Source: an uncultured Clostridia bacterium | Lineage (GTDB): Bacteria > Bacillota > Clostridia > Christensenellales > CAG-314 | NCBI GenBank assembly: GCA_937915515.1 | Contig: CALGIK010000269.1 | Coordinates: forward strand, 1 to 8,332 | Direction: 5' to 3' | DNA length: 8,332 nucleotides | In this document: in pieces, positions 1-5,925 of the stretch | Position numbering within the stretch: position 1 is the stretch's first letter | Layout of the letters: each line of letters opens with the position of its first letter | Position numbers and translations under genes: made by a program | Notes under the pieces: model-generated | Databases searched by the model: none | Told to the model about the DNA's origin: nothing | The model's input: the letters and a program-made list of their open reading frames with translations, nothing else

Positions 1-11
1 GTCCTCTTCAT
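1..11 (-). CDS. rpmH: Ribosomal protein L34, first codons only (partial at window edge)
   Basis: Only the beginning is present. On the minus strand an ATG at 11-9 opens M-K-R and the first two bases of an AC- (threonine) codon, the standard L34 opening (MKRT). An AAGGAG ribosome binding site lies at 18-23, six bases before the ATG, and a perfect promoter lies further upstream at 51-79. L34 is a very short, basic protein of the large ribosomal subunit, and rpmH (followed by rnpA) is a conserved neighbour of dnaA/oriC in Bacillota. The call rests on eleven bases, the promoter and the position, so it is an inference from context rather than a domain match; any gene starting M-K-R-T would look the same. 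Confidence 0.6.
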
Positions 12-50
12 ATTTTGCTCCTTGGTTATGTTTTAAAAACACGCTGTGTT

Positions 51-79
51 ATTATATTTTGTTTTTATAGTTTTGTCAA
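51..79 (-). promoter_or_regulatory. Strong housekeeping promoter for the rpmH-like gene
   Basis: On the minus strand the -35 is TTGACA (complement of 74-79) and the -10 is TATAAT (complement of 51-56), separated by exactly 17 bases. Both hexamers are perfect sigma-70/sigma-A consensus. Transcription would start near 44 and run into the gene starting at 11, giving a leader of roughly 33 bases. The strength fits a ribosomal protein operon. Confidence 0.8.
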
Positions 80-202
80 TCGAAAATGAATTTAAAATTA
101 ATCCTCTATTTTTTTTGTAAATTGCAAATTAAATTGTCGCAATTTTTGTATAATAAGAAACTCTTTTTTACCTATTGCACTTCTTTACAACTTACCTCTT
201 TT

Positions 203-1306
203 TTAATTTATCATCCTTACAGGAAGAACAAGATATAAACTTTCGTCCGTCTCACCCGGAGTAATAATGGTGGGCGAAACAGAAGACGTAAAGTTTATTC
301 TTATAAATTCGGTGTTTATTACTCTTAAACAATCTGCTAAAAACCTTGCATTAAATGCAATAATAAGGTCTTTTCCTTTCAAGCTGATACTGACGTTTTC
401 GCGGATATTGCTTAACTCACTTGTCCCGTTTATACTCATCATATTTTCTTTAATTTCTAATTTGACAAGGTTATTCTTTTCTTGCTTACTGGGTAAACTT
501 GCTCTCTCTAAACTGTCTTCAAATTGTTTTTTATCAACGACGATATTTGTCACAAAATCCTGGGGTAAAATTTGCTTGTAATTTATAAATTCTCCGTTAA
601 TCAGCCGCGCGGTAATTACTGTGTCTGATAAATTTATTAATACATAATTTTCGTCAATATAAATCTGTGCTAAACTATCGTCTTCGTTTAATAATTTTGC
701 GATTTCTCCTAAGCCGCGTGAAGGTATAATGATTTTTTTCGCCTCTGTTTTTTCTTCAAGCGGTTTTTTATTTAACGCTAATCTGTAACCGTCAAGAGCC
801 ACAGTGGTAAGTGTTAAATTGTCAAATTCCAGCAGACAGCCTTTTAATGTTGGTCTGCTATCATCGGTCGAAACGGAAAATATTGTTTTTTCGATTGTAT
901 CTTTAAGTTCTCTTTGTAATATTTTTATTGCCGTATTTTTTTGCACGGAGGAAAATAAAGGATAATCGTCGGTATTATATAATTGTACAAAGCCTTCGCT
1001 GTTGCTGTATTTTATACGCAGCTGACTTTTTTCGTTGGTAAAAAGTTCCACCTGTTCGTTGGTAAGTTTTCGAATATATTCGGAAAAAAACCGTCCGGGA
1101 ACAAGAACGCTTCCTTCTTCTATAACATCGGCGTTAATTGTTTTTTCTATCGCTAATTCGGTATCGGAAGCAAATACAGTGAGCTTTCCTTCCTTTGCCG
1201 TAATTTTTATACCTTCCAACACCGGATTAATAATCTTATTGGGCAAAGCTCTGTTAACTTTATTAACAGCATCGCTTAAATCTAATCCATCGCAAATTAT
1301 TTTCAT
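203..1306 (-). CDS. dnaN: DNA polymerase III beta subunit (sliding clamp)
   Basis: Encodes the ring-shaped clamp that tethers DNA polymerase III to DNA. At 367 residues it has the usual family length, covering three clamp folds at about residues 1-125, 126-250 and 251-367. Recognisable parts are the N-terminal region VLEGIKITAKEGKLTVFASD, the central TVALDGYRLAL block (counterpart of the common AVATDGHRLA), FNARFLADCLRVI, and the C-terminal LVLPVRM, the conserved LPVR tail lining the partner-binding pocket. The ATG at 1306-1304 is preceded by AAGGAG (1312-1317) five bases upstream. It is transcribed away from dnaA with the origin between them, whereas in most Bacillota dnaN follows dnaA on the same strand. 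I see no U-tract terminator between its stop and the rpmH promoter, so read-through toward rpmH is possible. Confidence 0.97.
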   Translation of the reverse strand: MKIICDGLDLSDAVNKVNRALPNKIINPVLEGIKITAKEGKLTVFASDTELAIEKTINADVIEEGSVLVPGRFFSEYIRKLTNEQVELFTNEKSQLRIKYSNSEGFVQLYNTDDYPLFSSVQKNTAIKILQRELKDTIEKTIFSVSTDDSRPTLKGCLLEFDNLTLTTVALDGYRLALNKKPLEEKTEAKKIIIPSRGLGEIAKLLNEDDSLAQIYIDENYVLINLSDTVITARLINGEFINYKQILPQDFVTNIVVDKKQFEDSLERASLPSKQEKNNLVKLEIKENMMSINGTSELSNIRENVSISLKGKDLIIAFNARFLADCLRVINTEFIRINFTSSVSPTIITPGETDESLYLVLPVRMIN

Positions 1307-1359
1307 AATTTCTCCTTTAAAAAAACGCTCTTTTTTATATAAAGTTATATTCTTTTAAT

Positions 1360-1377
1360 TAGTAGTAGTTGTAGTAG
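1360..1377 (-). other. DnaA-trio array (origin unwinding motif)
   Basis: The plus strand reads TAG TAG TAG TTG TAG TAG. Read as 3'-GAT-5' trios this is the single-stranded DnaA-binding motif known from B. subtilis, where it starts just beyond two DnaA boxes. Here the nearest box is four bases away. The array contains a perfect tandem 9-mer, GTAGTAGTT, at 1362-1370 and 1371-1379. The AT-rich DNA continues on the dnaN side, as expected for the duplex that melts first. The function is inferred from architecture. Confidence 0.75.
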
Positions 1378-1381
1378 TTAT

Positions 1382-1398
1382 TGTGGAAATGTGGTTAA
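1382..1398 (-). promoter_or_regulatory. Two abutting DnaA boxes next to the trio array
   Basis: On the minus strand these read TTAACCACA (complement of 1390-1398, one mismatch to TTATCCACA) and ATTTCCACA (complement of 1382-1390, two mismatches), in the same orientation and sharing one base, so their repeat distance is 8 bp. They would load the DnaA filament that extends into the trios at 1360-1377. Neither is a perfect consensus box. Confidence 0.75.
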
Positions 1399-1484
1399 CT
1401 TAAATTTATGAGCTTACTATGGTTATAATTTCAAGAGAAAACCACTTATAGATATTGTTAGGGGATTGTTGATTACTTACTTGT

Positions 1485-1493
1485 TTATTCACA
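1485..1493 (+). promoter_or_regulatory. DnaA box, TTATTCACA
   Basis: It has one mismatch to TTATCCACA and fits the relaxed TTATNCACA consensus. It points opposite to the trio-proximal pair and is the best single match in the intergenic region. Confidence 0.7.
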
Positions 1494-1520
1494 AAATTAC
1501 ATCAAATGCAACTAACTTAA

Positions 1521-1529
1521 TGTGGAATA
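1521..1529 (-). promoter_or_regulatory. Weak DnaA box-like site
   Basis: The plus strand reads TGTGGAATA, giving TATTCCACA on the minus strand: the CCACA core is intact, with two mismatches in the first half. It is listed because it lies inside the origin and has the same orientation as the pair at 1382-1398. Alone it would be weak evidence. Confidence 0.4.
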
Positions 1530-1639
1530 CCAAATAGATATTACCAGTATACAATAAAAAACGTCAAAAAGCAAGGGCGAAAATATCACTTTTTATATTA
1601 GAATTGTAAAATCGGCAAAAAAAAAGTAAAGGATATTGA

Positions 1640-1667
1640 TTGACAAAATTAAGTGAGGTGGTAAAAT
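1640..1667 (+). promoter_or_regulatory. dnaA promoter
   Basis: It has a -35 TTGACA (1640-1645), a 16-base spacer and a -10 TAAAAT (1662-1667, five of six). The predicted start near 1674 leaves a leader of about 34 bases before the dnaA ATG. No DnaA box overlaps it, so autorepression at this promoter is not evident; the nearest box-like site ends 110 bases upstream. Confidence 0.7.
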
Positions 1668-1707
1668 AAATTTACAGGCGTGTTATTAAGTAATTTAAGG
1701 ATATATA

Positions 1708-3072
1708 ATGATTTCAATTAAACAAATATGGGAAAATATATTAATAGAAATACAAGCAAAGGTTACTGCTCTAGCTTATGATTCATGGATAACAGATTTA
1801 AAGCCAATTTGTATACATAACGACAGTATAGTATTAATATGTGAAAGTAAAGCAAAAAAAAGTGTGGTGGAAAATAGGTATAGCGATATTATTTGCGAAA
1901 GCTGCAAAAAAATATTGCCTAATCTGTCAGGGGTATTATTTATTTTACCCGAAGAGAAGGAGCATTTTGAGCAAATAAACGAGGAACCGATAGATAACGT
2001 TAACAGTGAAAACATTATTATCGGAGAGGAAAATAACTTATTTTCTCCCAAATGCACTTTTGGGAATTTTATTATAGGTAAAAGTAACGAATTTGCCGCA
2101 GCAGCCAGTAAAGCCGTGGCTCAAAATCCGGGTATCAAATACAATCCGCTTTTTATTTACGGCGGCGTAGGACTGGGAAAAACACATTTACTTAACGCAA
2201 TAGGCAATCATATCAAAAAAACAAAACCAAAACTTAAATGTCTTTATACCAGTTGTGAACGCTTTACAAACGAACTCATCGAAGCGTTAAGAGGCAGCAG
2301 ATATAATGATGAAATGAAGGAATTTCGAAAGAAATACCGCAGTCTGGATTGCTTGATGATTGACGACATACAGTTTATCAGTAAAACGGTTTCCACTCAG
2401 GAAGAGCTTTTTCATACTTTTAACGACCTTTACTATCAGGACAAGCAGATAATTATTTGCAGTGACCGCCCTCCGCAGGAAATTGTTCCCCTTGAAGAAA
2501 GACTGCGCACACGTTTTCAGGGGGGGGTTGTAGCAGATATCGTTGCGCCTGATTTAGAGACAAGGATAGCAATCCTTCAAAGTGAAGCTCTTACCGAAAA
2601 ACAAAATATTGACGACGAAATATTAAAGCTTATTGCCAATAAAGTACCCACTAACATAAGAGAGATGAAGGGAGTTTTAACTAAAATTATTTGCTTTGCT
2701 CAGCTGACAGACAAAAACGTCAACGATATGGATTTGATAAATTCTGCCCTTAAAGAATATAACGAAGATAAAGCTGAAATAGTGGATATTGACAAAATTG
2801 TTGATTGCGTGTGCCGTTATTATCCAAACGTGACTAAAGCTGATTTAATCGGCAAAAAAAAGAATAAGGAAATTATTGAACCCCGCCAAATGTGTGTATA
2901 CTTAGTAACCGAATTTTTAAGCATGCCTTTACTTGCAATCGGACAGTATTTTGGAGGACGCGACCACACGACAATAATGTATACTCGGGATAAAATAGCG
3001 CATTTATCTCAAACCGAACCAAAAATATCCGCACAGATTAAAGATATAAAAGCAATGATATTAGGCAAATGA
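1708..3072 (+). CDS. dnaA: Chromosomal replication initiator protein DnaA
   Basis: An AAA+ ATPase that binds DnaA boxes, melts oriC and recruits the helicase. The 454 residues match the family length. Domain I is about residues 1-80, followed by a short acidic linker to about 115. The AAA+ core carries Walker A GGVGLGKT (152-159), Walker B LMIDD (216-220), sensor 1 around SDRPP (252-256), the arginine-finger stretch LEERLRTRF (262-270) and sensor 2 NIREMKGVL (316-324). Domain IV holds the signature GGRDHTTIMYTRDKI (416-430). The ATG at 1708 is the first start after an in-frame TAA at 1696, with TAAGG (1696-1700) seven bases upstream. Oddities: domain IV has Lys385 where E. coli has Arg399, and Tyr425-Thr426 where His-Ala is usual, by my hand alignment. 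A run of eight G (2520-2527) encodes Gln-Gly-Gly just after the arginine finger. Confidence 0.98.
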   Translation: MISIKQIWENILIEIQAKVTALAYDSWITDLKPICIHNDSIVLICESKAKKSVVENRYSDIICESCKKILPNLSGVLFILPEEKEHFEQINEEPIDNVNSENIIIGEENNLFSPKCTFGNFIIGKSNEFAAAASKAVAQNPGIKYNPLFIYGGVGLGKTHLLNAIGNHIKKTKPKLKCLYTSCERFTNELIEALRGSRYNDEMKEFRKKYRSLDCLMIDDIQFISKTVSTQEELFHTFNDLYYQDKQIIICSDRPPQEIVPLEERLRTRFQGGVVADIVAPDLETRIAILQSEALTEKQNIDDEILKLIANKVPTNIREMKGVLTKIICFAQLTDKNVNDMDLINSALKEYNEDKAEIVDIDKIVDCVCRYYPNVTKADLIGKKKNKEIIEPRQMCVYLVTEFLSMPLLAIGQYFGGRDHTTIMYTRDKIAHLSQTEPKISAQIKDIKAMILGK

Positions 3073-3174
3073 GATAAATATGCAAACACAAAAGAAAAAC
3101 TTATTGTACAAAGTATTGCGCTTGAGAGATGCAATTTAATGAGAAAGAAAAATATGTAAACTCTTAGAATAATT

Positions 3175-3249
3175 GGTTCATTTTTGTTGTAAAAAATGCT
3201 GAATAATGATATTATGAAAGGTAATAAAAAACAACAGCAATAATGAACC
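3175..3249. repeat. Long imperfect inverted repeat between dnaA and the cvpA-like gene
   Basis: Arms at 3175-3190 and 3234-3249 pair over 16 positions, with one T-T mismatch and one G-U wobble; the outer eight, GGTTCATT/AATGAACC, are perfect. The 43-base loop contains a smaller hairpin (ATAAT-GAT-ATTAT). A T-rich run (3250-3260) follows, so it might act as a weak terminator for dnaA, but the stem is AT-rich and the loop large. It also encloses the probable cvpA promoter. Its function is unknown. Confidence 0.55.
3187..3215 (+). promoter_or_regulatory. Probable promoter of the cvpA-like gene
   Basis: A TTGTAA (3187-3192, four of six) is followed after 17 bases by TATTAT (3210-3215, five of six). 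A start near 3222 would give a leader of about 55 bases. The -35 overlaps the left arm of the inverted repeat at 3175-3249. Confidence 0.4.
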
Positions 3250-3276
3250 TGTTTGTTTTTAGAAGGAGAAAGTGTT

Positions 3277-4032
3277 ATGTTAATGTTTTTAGATGGAGCT
3301 TCGAGCAGTTTTTTCAGTAACCTAAATTGGGTTGATTATGTGATAGCCGGCGTAATTTTAATCGGAATGATCATCGGTGCAAAAAAAGGATTTATTGATC
3401 AGCTGTTTGGCATATTAGGTACGTTCGGCGCAATTGTGGGTGCAATTTTACTCTGTAAAACAGTAGGTGGACTCATGAGCACCGACGGCGGTATTTTTGA
3501 TAAAGTGTCAAGCATGTTAAACGAAAAGTTTGGAGATGCTGTTATTTATACTACAGAACAAGATTGGAGCAATACGGCTAATATCAATGAAGTATTATCA
3601 AAATTGGGTATTCCCGGATTTTTAAGCGGTTTGTTTACAAATATATTTGCAAGTTTTTCGCCTAACGGCACGCCTGTTGTTTTAAAAAATGTTTTGCCTC
3701 TCGAAGTTACAAAGCTGGTAAACTATGCGATAGCTTTTATAGTTTTGCTTATTGTACTTGCCGTTATTATCTCTATTCTTAAAAAGATACTTACAAATAT
3801 TGTTAAAATTCCCGGTATAAGCACCTTAGATAAGCTTTTAGGTTTTGTTTTGGGAGCTGCTTTTTCTGCTATAATTTTAGTGGCAGCTTGTTTGGGACTT
3901 TCTGCTTTAACCGGCATATTCAGTCCGATAGGCAATTTCCTCGACAACACAGTATACAGCAGTTATATCGGAAAATACCTTGAGCAGTTAGTTACTTATG
4001 TGTCCTCACTTATCGGCGGATTTTTAGCTTAA
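3277..4032 (+). CDS. CvpA-family integral membrane protein
   Basis: A 251-residue polytopic membrane protein. The N-terminal WVDYVIAGVILIGMIIGAKK (residues 18-37), continuing into GFIDQLFGILGTFGAIVGA, has the family layout: a helix, a short basic Gly-Lys/Arg-Gly-Phe turn and a second helix. Two more helices lie at about 149-169 and 190-212, separated by KIPGISTLDKLLG. The outward or inward loop at 63-145 is polar and longer than in short CvpA proteins. CvpA relatives were named for colicin V production and their biochemical role is poorly defined; envelope stress and secretion links are reported. I chose the ATG at 3277 because GAAGGAG (3262-3268) lies eight bases upstream; an in-frame TTG at 3253 precedes that site and would translate through it. 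It stands alone, closed by a terminator at 4046-4074. Confidence 0.85.
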   Translation: MLMFLDGASSSFFSNLNWVDYVIAGVILIGMIIGAKKGFIDQLFGILGTFGAIVGAILLCKTVGGLMSTDGGIFDKVSSMLNEKFGDAVIYTTEQDWSNTANINEVLSKLGIPGFLSGLFTNIFASFSPNGTPVVLKNVLPLEVTKLVNYAIAFIVLLIVLAVIISILKKILTNIVKIPGISTLDKLLGFVLGAAFSAIILVAACLGLSALTGIFSPIGNFLDNTVYSSYIGKYLEQLVTYVSSLIGGFLA

Positions 4033-4045
4033 GATAATTTCTTTT

Positions 4046-4074
4046 AAGCAGTCGTTAAAACGGCTGCTTTTTTT
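4046..4074 (+). terminator. Intrinsic terminator of the cvpA-like gene
   Basis: The stem AGCAGTCG (4047-4054) pairs with CGGCTGCT (4061-4068) over eight positions with one G-U, around a TTAAAA loop, and runs into seven T (4068-4074). It begins 14 bases after the stop codon and separates the gene from the parS/MATE unit. Confidence 0.9.
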
Positions 4075-4084
4075 ATTTCAGAAA

Positions 4085-4112
4085 ATATCTTGTTTCACGT
4101 GAAACAAGATAT
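4085..4112. promoter_or_regulatory. parS: parS centromere site 1 (ParB/Spo0J binding)
   Basis: TGTTTCACGTGAAACA at 4091-4106 is an exact match to the conserved chromosomal parS palindrome. Here the dyad extends six further bases on each side (ATATCT/AGATAT), making a perfect 28-bp palindrome. ParB binds such sites, spreads, and loads SMC/condensin to organise and segregate the origin. The position 2.6 kb from the origin gap is typical. No parA or parB gene lies in this window. Confidence 0.95.
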
Positions 4113-4147
4113 CACTTAAATTTCATACCCTTAAGAAGGACAAACGG

Positions 4148-4176
4148 TTTACTAAAAAAAATTAATAGAATATAAT
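4148..4176 (+). promoter_or_regulatory. Promoter of the MATE transporter gene
   Basis: It has a -35 TTTACT (4148-4153, four of six), a 17-base spacer and a perfect -10 TATAAT (4171-4176). Transcription would start near 4183, leaving a leader of about 50 bases. It lies 35 bases beyond the first parS palindrome, within reach of ParB spreading. Confidence 0.7.
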
Positions 4177-4231
4177 ATGAACGTCGATTAACGATAGTCT
4201 AGGGAAGGACGCTTTTTTTATTGCCAAAAAA

Positions 4232-5620
4232 ATGACGAATAAAGATATGACAAAGGGGAAAATTGCCCCGGTATTAATTTCCTTTACGGTACCGCTATTA
4301 ATTAGTGCGCTGTTTCAACAGCTGTATAATTTAGCGGACACAGTCATTGCCGGAAGGTTTTTAGGCGAAAACTCGCTTGCCGCGGTGGGAGCGAGTTTTA
4401 GTGTTACGATGATTTTTATGGCGGTTGCTTTTGGCTGTAACGCAGGTTGCAGTGTGGTTATCGGCAGACTTTTCGGCGCAAAAAAATACCGCAAAATCAA
4501 AACCGCCGTAGGGACAACGCTAATTGCATTTTTAAGTTTAGCTGTGGTATTGACTGTAGTAGGGAGGCTTATAAGCGGGATATTAATGAATATGATAAAC
4601 ACCCCGTCTTCAATAAGAGAGGACGGATTAGTTTATCTTAATGTTTATGTTTACGGATTGGTTTTTTTGTTTTTATATAATGCATGTAACGGTATTTTTA
4701 CGGCTTTAGGAGACAGCAGAACACCGTTATCCTTTTTGATAGTAAGCAGTCTGTTAAACATCGGTCTTGATATTTTGTTTGTCGCAGAGTTAAATATGGG
4801 TGTGGCAGGTGTCGCTTGGGCAACATTTGTTACGCAAGGGTTAGCGGCAACGGCGGCTCTTATAGCCCTTCTAAGGCGTTTAAGGCACCTTAAAATTAAA
4901 GCTTATGTTACCGAGCAGGATTTGACGGAAAATTATCCAATATTTTCTGCCGATATGTTAAAGGATATTTCCGTTGTTGCAATACCCAGCATATTTCAGC
5001 AAGGGGTGATAAGCGTGGGAAATTTGCTGGTACAGGGCGTAGTCAATAAATTGGGCGAGGCGGTGATAGCCGGATTTGCGGCAGGTGTAAAACTGCGCAC
5101 TTTTGCGATGAGTTGCTTTGTTACCTCCTCCAACGCTTTGGCTACATATACGGCACAAAACATGGGAGCAGGGAAGGTAGACAGGGTAAAACGCAGTTTT
5201 AAATACAGTCTAATTTTAACTTGGCTTGTTGTATTGCCCTTTACGGTTTTGTACTTATTTAATGCAAATTCTCTGATAAACTTATTTGCTAAAGATTTAT
5301 CGGCAGATGCGCTCCATGCCGGAACAACTTATTTAAGAGTTGTATCGCCGTTTTTCTTTATTGTGGCAATTAAGATATGCTCCGATGCGGTTCTTAAAGG
5401 CAGCGCCAAAATGGTTCACTTTTTAATATCGACATCTGCCGATTTAATTTTGCGGGTAGGATTAGCCTATCTATTAAGTATTCCCTTAGGCGCTATGGGA
5501 GTATGGTGGTCTTGGCCTATAGGTTGGGGTTTGGCAACGGCAATAAGCTGTAGTTTTTACATTTCGGGTTTATGGTATAAAAATAAGAAGTTTAAAACAG
5601 TTAATCAAAAAATAATATAA
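4232..5620 (+). CDS. MATE-family multidrug/metabolite efflux transporter
   Basis: A 462-residue secondary transporter, full length for the family, with about twelve predicted membrane helices in two related halves. The N half starts LTKG-like (MTKGKIAPVL) and contains PLLISALFQQLYNLADTVIA (residues 21-40) followed by GRFLG; the C half repeats the pattern at about 251-285 (IPSIFQQGVISVGNLLVQGV). Other family blocks are the ACNGIFTALGDSRTPL region (151-166) and AQNMGAGKVDRVKR (308-321). MATE pumps export cationic drugs or metabolites in exchange for Na+ or H+; substrate and ion cannot be told here. The ATG at 4232 fits the usual N-terminus, but its nearest purine-rich site, GGAAGG (4203-4208), is 23 bases away and a run of seven A precedes the ATG, so initiation may be weak. 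The gene stands alone between two parS sites. Confidence 0.95.
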   Translation: MTNKDMTKGKIAPVLISFTVPLLISALFQQLYNLADTVIAGRFLGENSLAAVGASFSVTMIFMAVAFGCNAGCSVVIGRLFGAKKYRKIKTAVGTTLIAFLSLAVVLTVVGRLISGILMNMINTPSSIREDGLVYLNVYVYGLVFLFLYNACNGIFTALGDSRTPLSFLIVSSLLNIGLDILFVAELNMGVAGVAWATFVTQGLAATAALIALLRRLRHLKIKAYVTEQDLTENYPIFSADMLKDISVVAIPSIFQQGVISVGNLLVQGVVNKLGEAVIAGFAAGVKLRTFAMSCFVTSSNALATYTAQNMGAGKVDRVKRSFKYSLILTWLVVLPFTVLYLFNANSLINLFAKDLSADALHAGTTYLRVVSPFFFIVAIKICSDAVLKGSAKMVHFLISTSADLILRVGLAYLLSIPLGAMGVWWSWPIGWGLATAISCSFYISGLWYKNKKFKTVNQKII

Positions 5621-5651
5621 CAAAATAAAAACACAACAAAATTAAAATCCT

Positions 5652-5683
5652 TAATAGATTGTTTCACGTGAAACAATCTATTA
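5652..5683. promoter_or_regulatory. parS: parS centromere site 2, possibly doubling as a terminator
   Basis: An exact TGTTTCACGTGAAACA at 5660-5675 sits in a perfect 32-bp palindrome whose flanks (TAATAGAT/ATCTATTA) differ from those of site 1. It starts 31 bases after the MATE stop codon and is followed by TATATTTTT. The transcript could therefore fold into a hairpin with a U-rich tail, and no other terminator is visible for that gene. The two parS centres are 1569 bp apart. Confidence 0.95.
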
Positions 5684-5812
5684 TATTTTTAGCACGCTGA
5701 CTATAAATAATAAAAAATACAAGAATAAATTGACAGGGTAACCTTGACGACAAAAAGGGATATAAAAATACAAATAGAGTAATTTAGAAAGGATAAAAAA
5801 TATAAATAATGG

Positions 5813-5841
5813 TTGACAAATAGGCAAACCGTTAATATAAT
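5813..5841 (+). promoter_or_regulatory. Strong promoter of the riboswitch-controlled surface protein gene
   Basis: A TTGACA (5813-5818), 17-base spacer and TATAAT (5836-5841) are all at consensus. Transcription would start near 5848, about 16 bases before the first conserved aptamer nucleotide. With such a strong promoter, control is probably exerted mainly at the downstream terminator. Confidence 0.88.
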
Positions 5842-5860
5842 ATCATTAAGTAAAATGTTA

Positions 5861-5925
5861 AAGGTAAAACTATCGTGAGGTAGTGACACAAAACTACAGG
5901 GTCAAGAGATTGACAGCCAGTTGCC
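5861..5925 (+). promoter_or_regulatory. Cyclic-di-GMP class I (GEMM-I) riboswitch aptamer
   Basis: The fold matches the class. A six-pair hairpin (5869-5874 with 5879-5884) is capped by the GNRA loop GTGA. It is followed by GACACAAAACT (5885-5895), the counterpart of the conserved GACGCAAAGCC. A second hairpin (5901-5905 with 5910-5914) has the GNRA-type loop GAGA, and then AGCCAGTTGCC (5915-5925) corresponds to the conserved 3' segment AGC-GGGGUUACC. AACT (5892-5895) pairs with AGTT (5919-5922) where the V. cholerae Vc2 aptamer pairs AGCC with GGUU, a compensatory change. By hand alignment, Vc2 G20, A47 and C92 fall at G5864, A5891 and C5924. A G at the first position argues for cyclic-di-GMP over 3',3'-cGAMP. 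The core has two G-to-A changes (5888, 5893). Confidence 0.85.

Larger units (their letters stand above)
1319..1529. other. oriC: Chromosomal replication origin (oriC), core with unwinding element
   Basis: This occupies most of the 401-bp gene-free gap between divergent dnaN and dnaA. In order it contains an AT-rich stretch (about 1319-1359), a run of TAG trinucleotides (1360-1377), two abutting DnaA boxes (1382-1398), then two scattered box-like sites (1485-1493 and 1521-1529). Read on the minus strand, the order box, box, CTA repeats, AT-rich, dnaN is the same as the Bacillus subtilis dnaA-dnaN unwinding region. Flanking dnaA and dnaN, plus parS sites within 4.2 kb, support the call. The exact limits are my choice; 1530-1639 is A-rich with no boxes that I recognise. 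Confidence 0.88.

Noticed and set aside
119..145. Inverted repeat AAATTGC/GCAATTT as a dnaN terminator
   Set aside because: In the direction of dnaN transcription it is followed by A, not U, and the stem is weak.
3197..3244. 15-codon plus-strand mini-ORF (ATG at 3197) inside the inverted repeat
   Set aside because: No ribosome binding site, and it spans the putative promoter -10.
3253..3276. TTG at 3253 as start of the cvpA-like gene
   Set aside because: Translation from it would run through the clear GAAGGAG site at 3262-3268, which is correctly spaced for the ATG at 3277.
4182..4220. Leader attenuator for the MATE gene (CGTC/GACG followed by seven T)
   Set aside because: Only four base pairs with a large loop; too weak to call a terminator.
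5730..5770. Second promoter from TTGACA (5730-5735) or TTGACG (5744-5749) with TATAAA (5761-5766)
   Set aside because: The spacers are 25 and 11 bases, outside the workable range.
5823..5830. GGCAAACC, identical to the conserved J1/2 segment of c-di-GMP aptamers
   Set aside because: It lies between the -35 and -10 hexamers, upstream of the predicted transcript start, and lacks the following hairpin and GACGCAAAGCC-like segment. The real aptamer is at 5861-5925.
5701..5889. Minus-strand open frame of 62 codons encoding a hydrophobic peptide
   Set aside because: It overlaps the strong plus-strand promoter and the aptamer and has no ribosome binding site that I can support. Hydrophobic translation is expected from AT-rich DNA.
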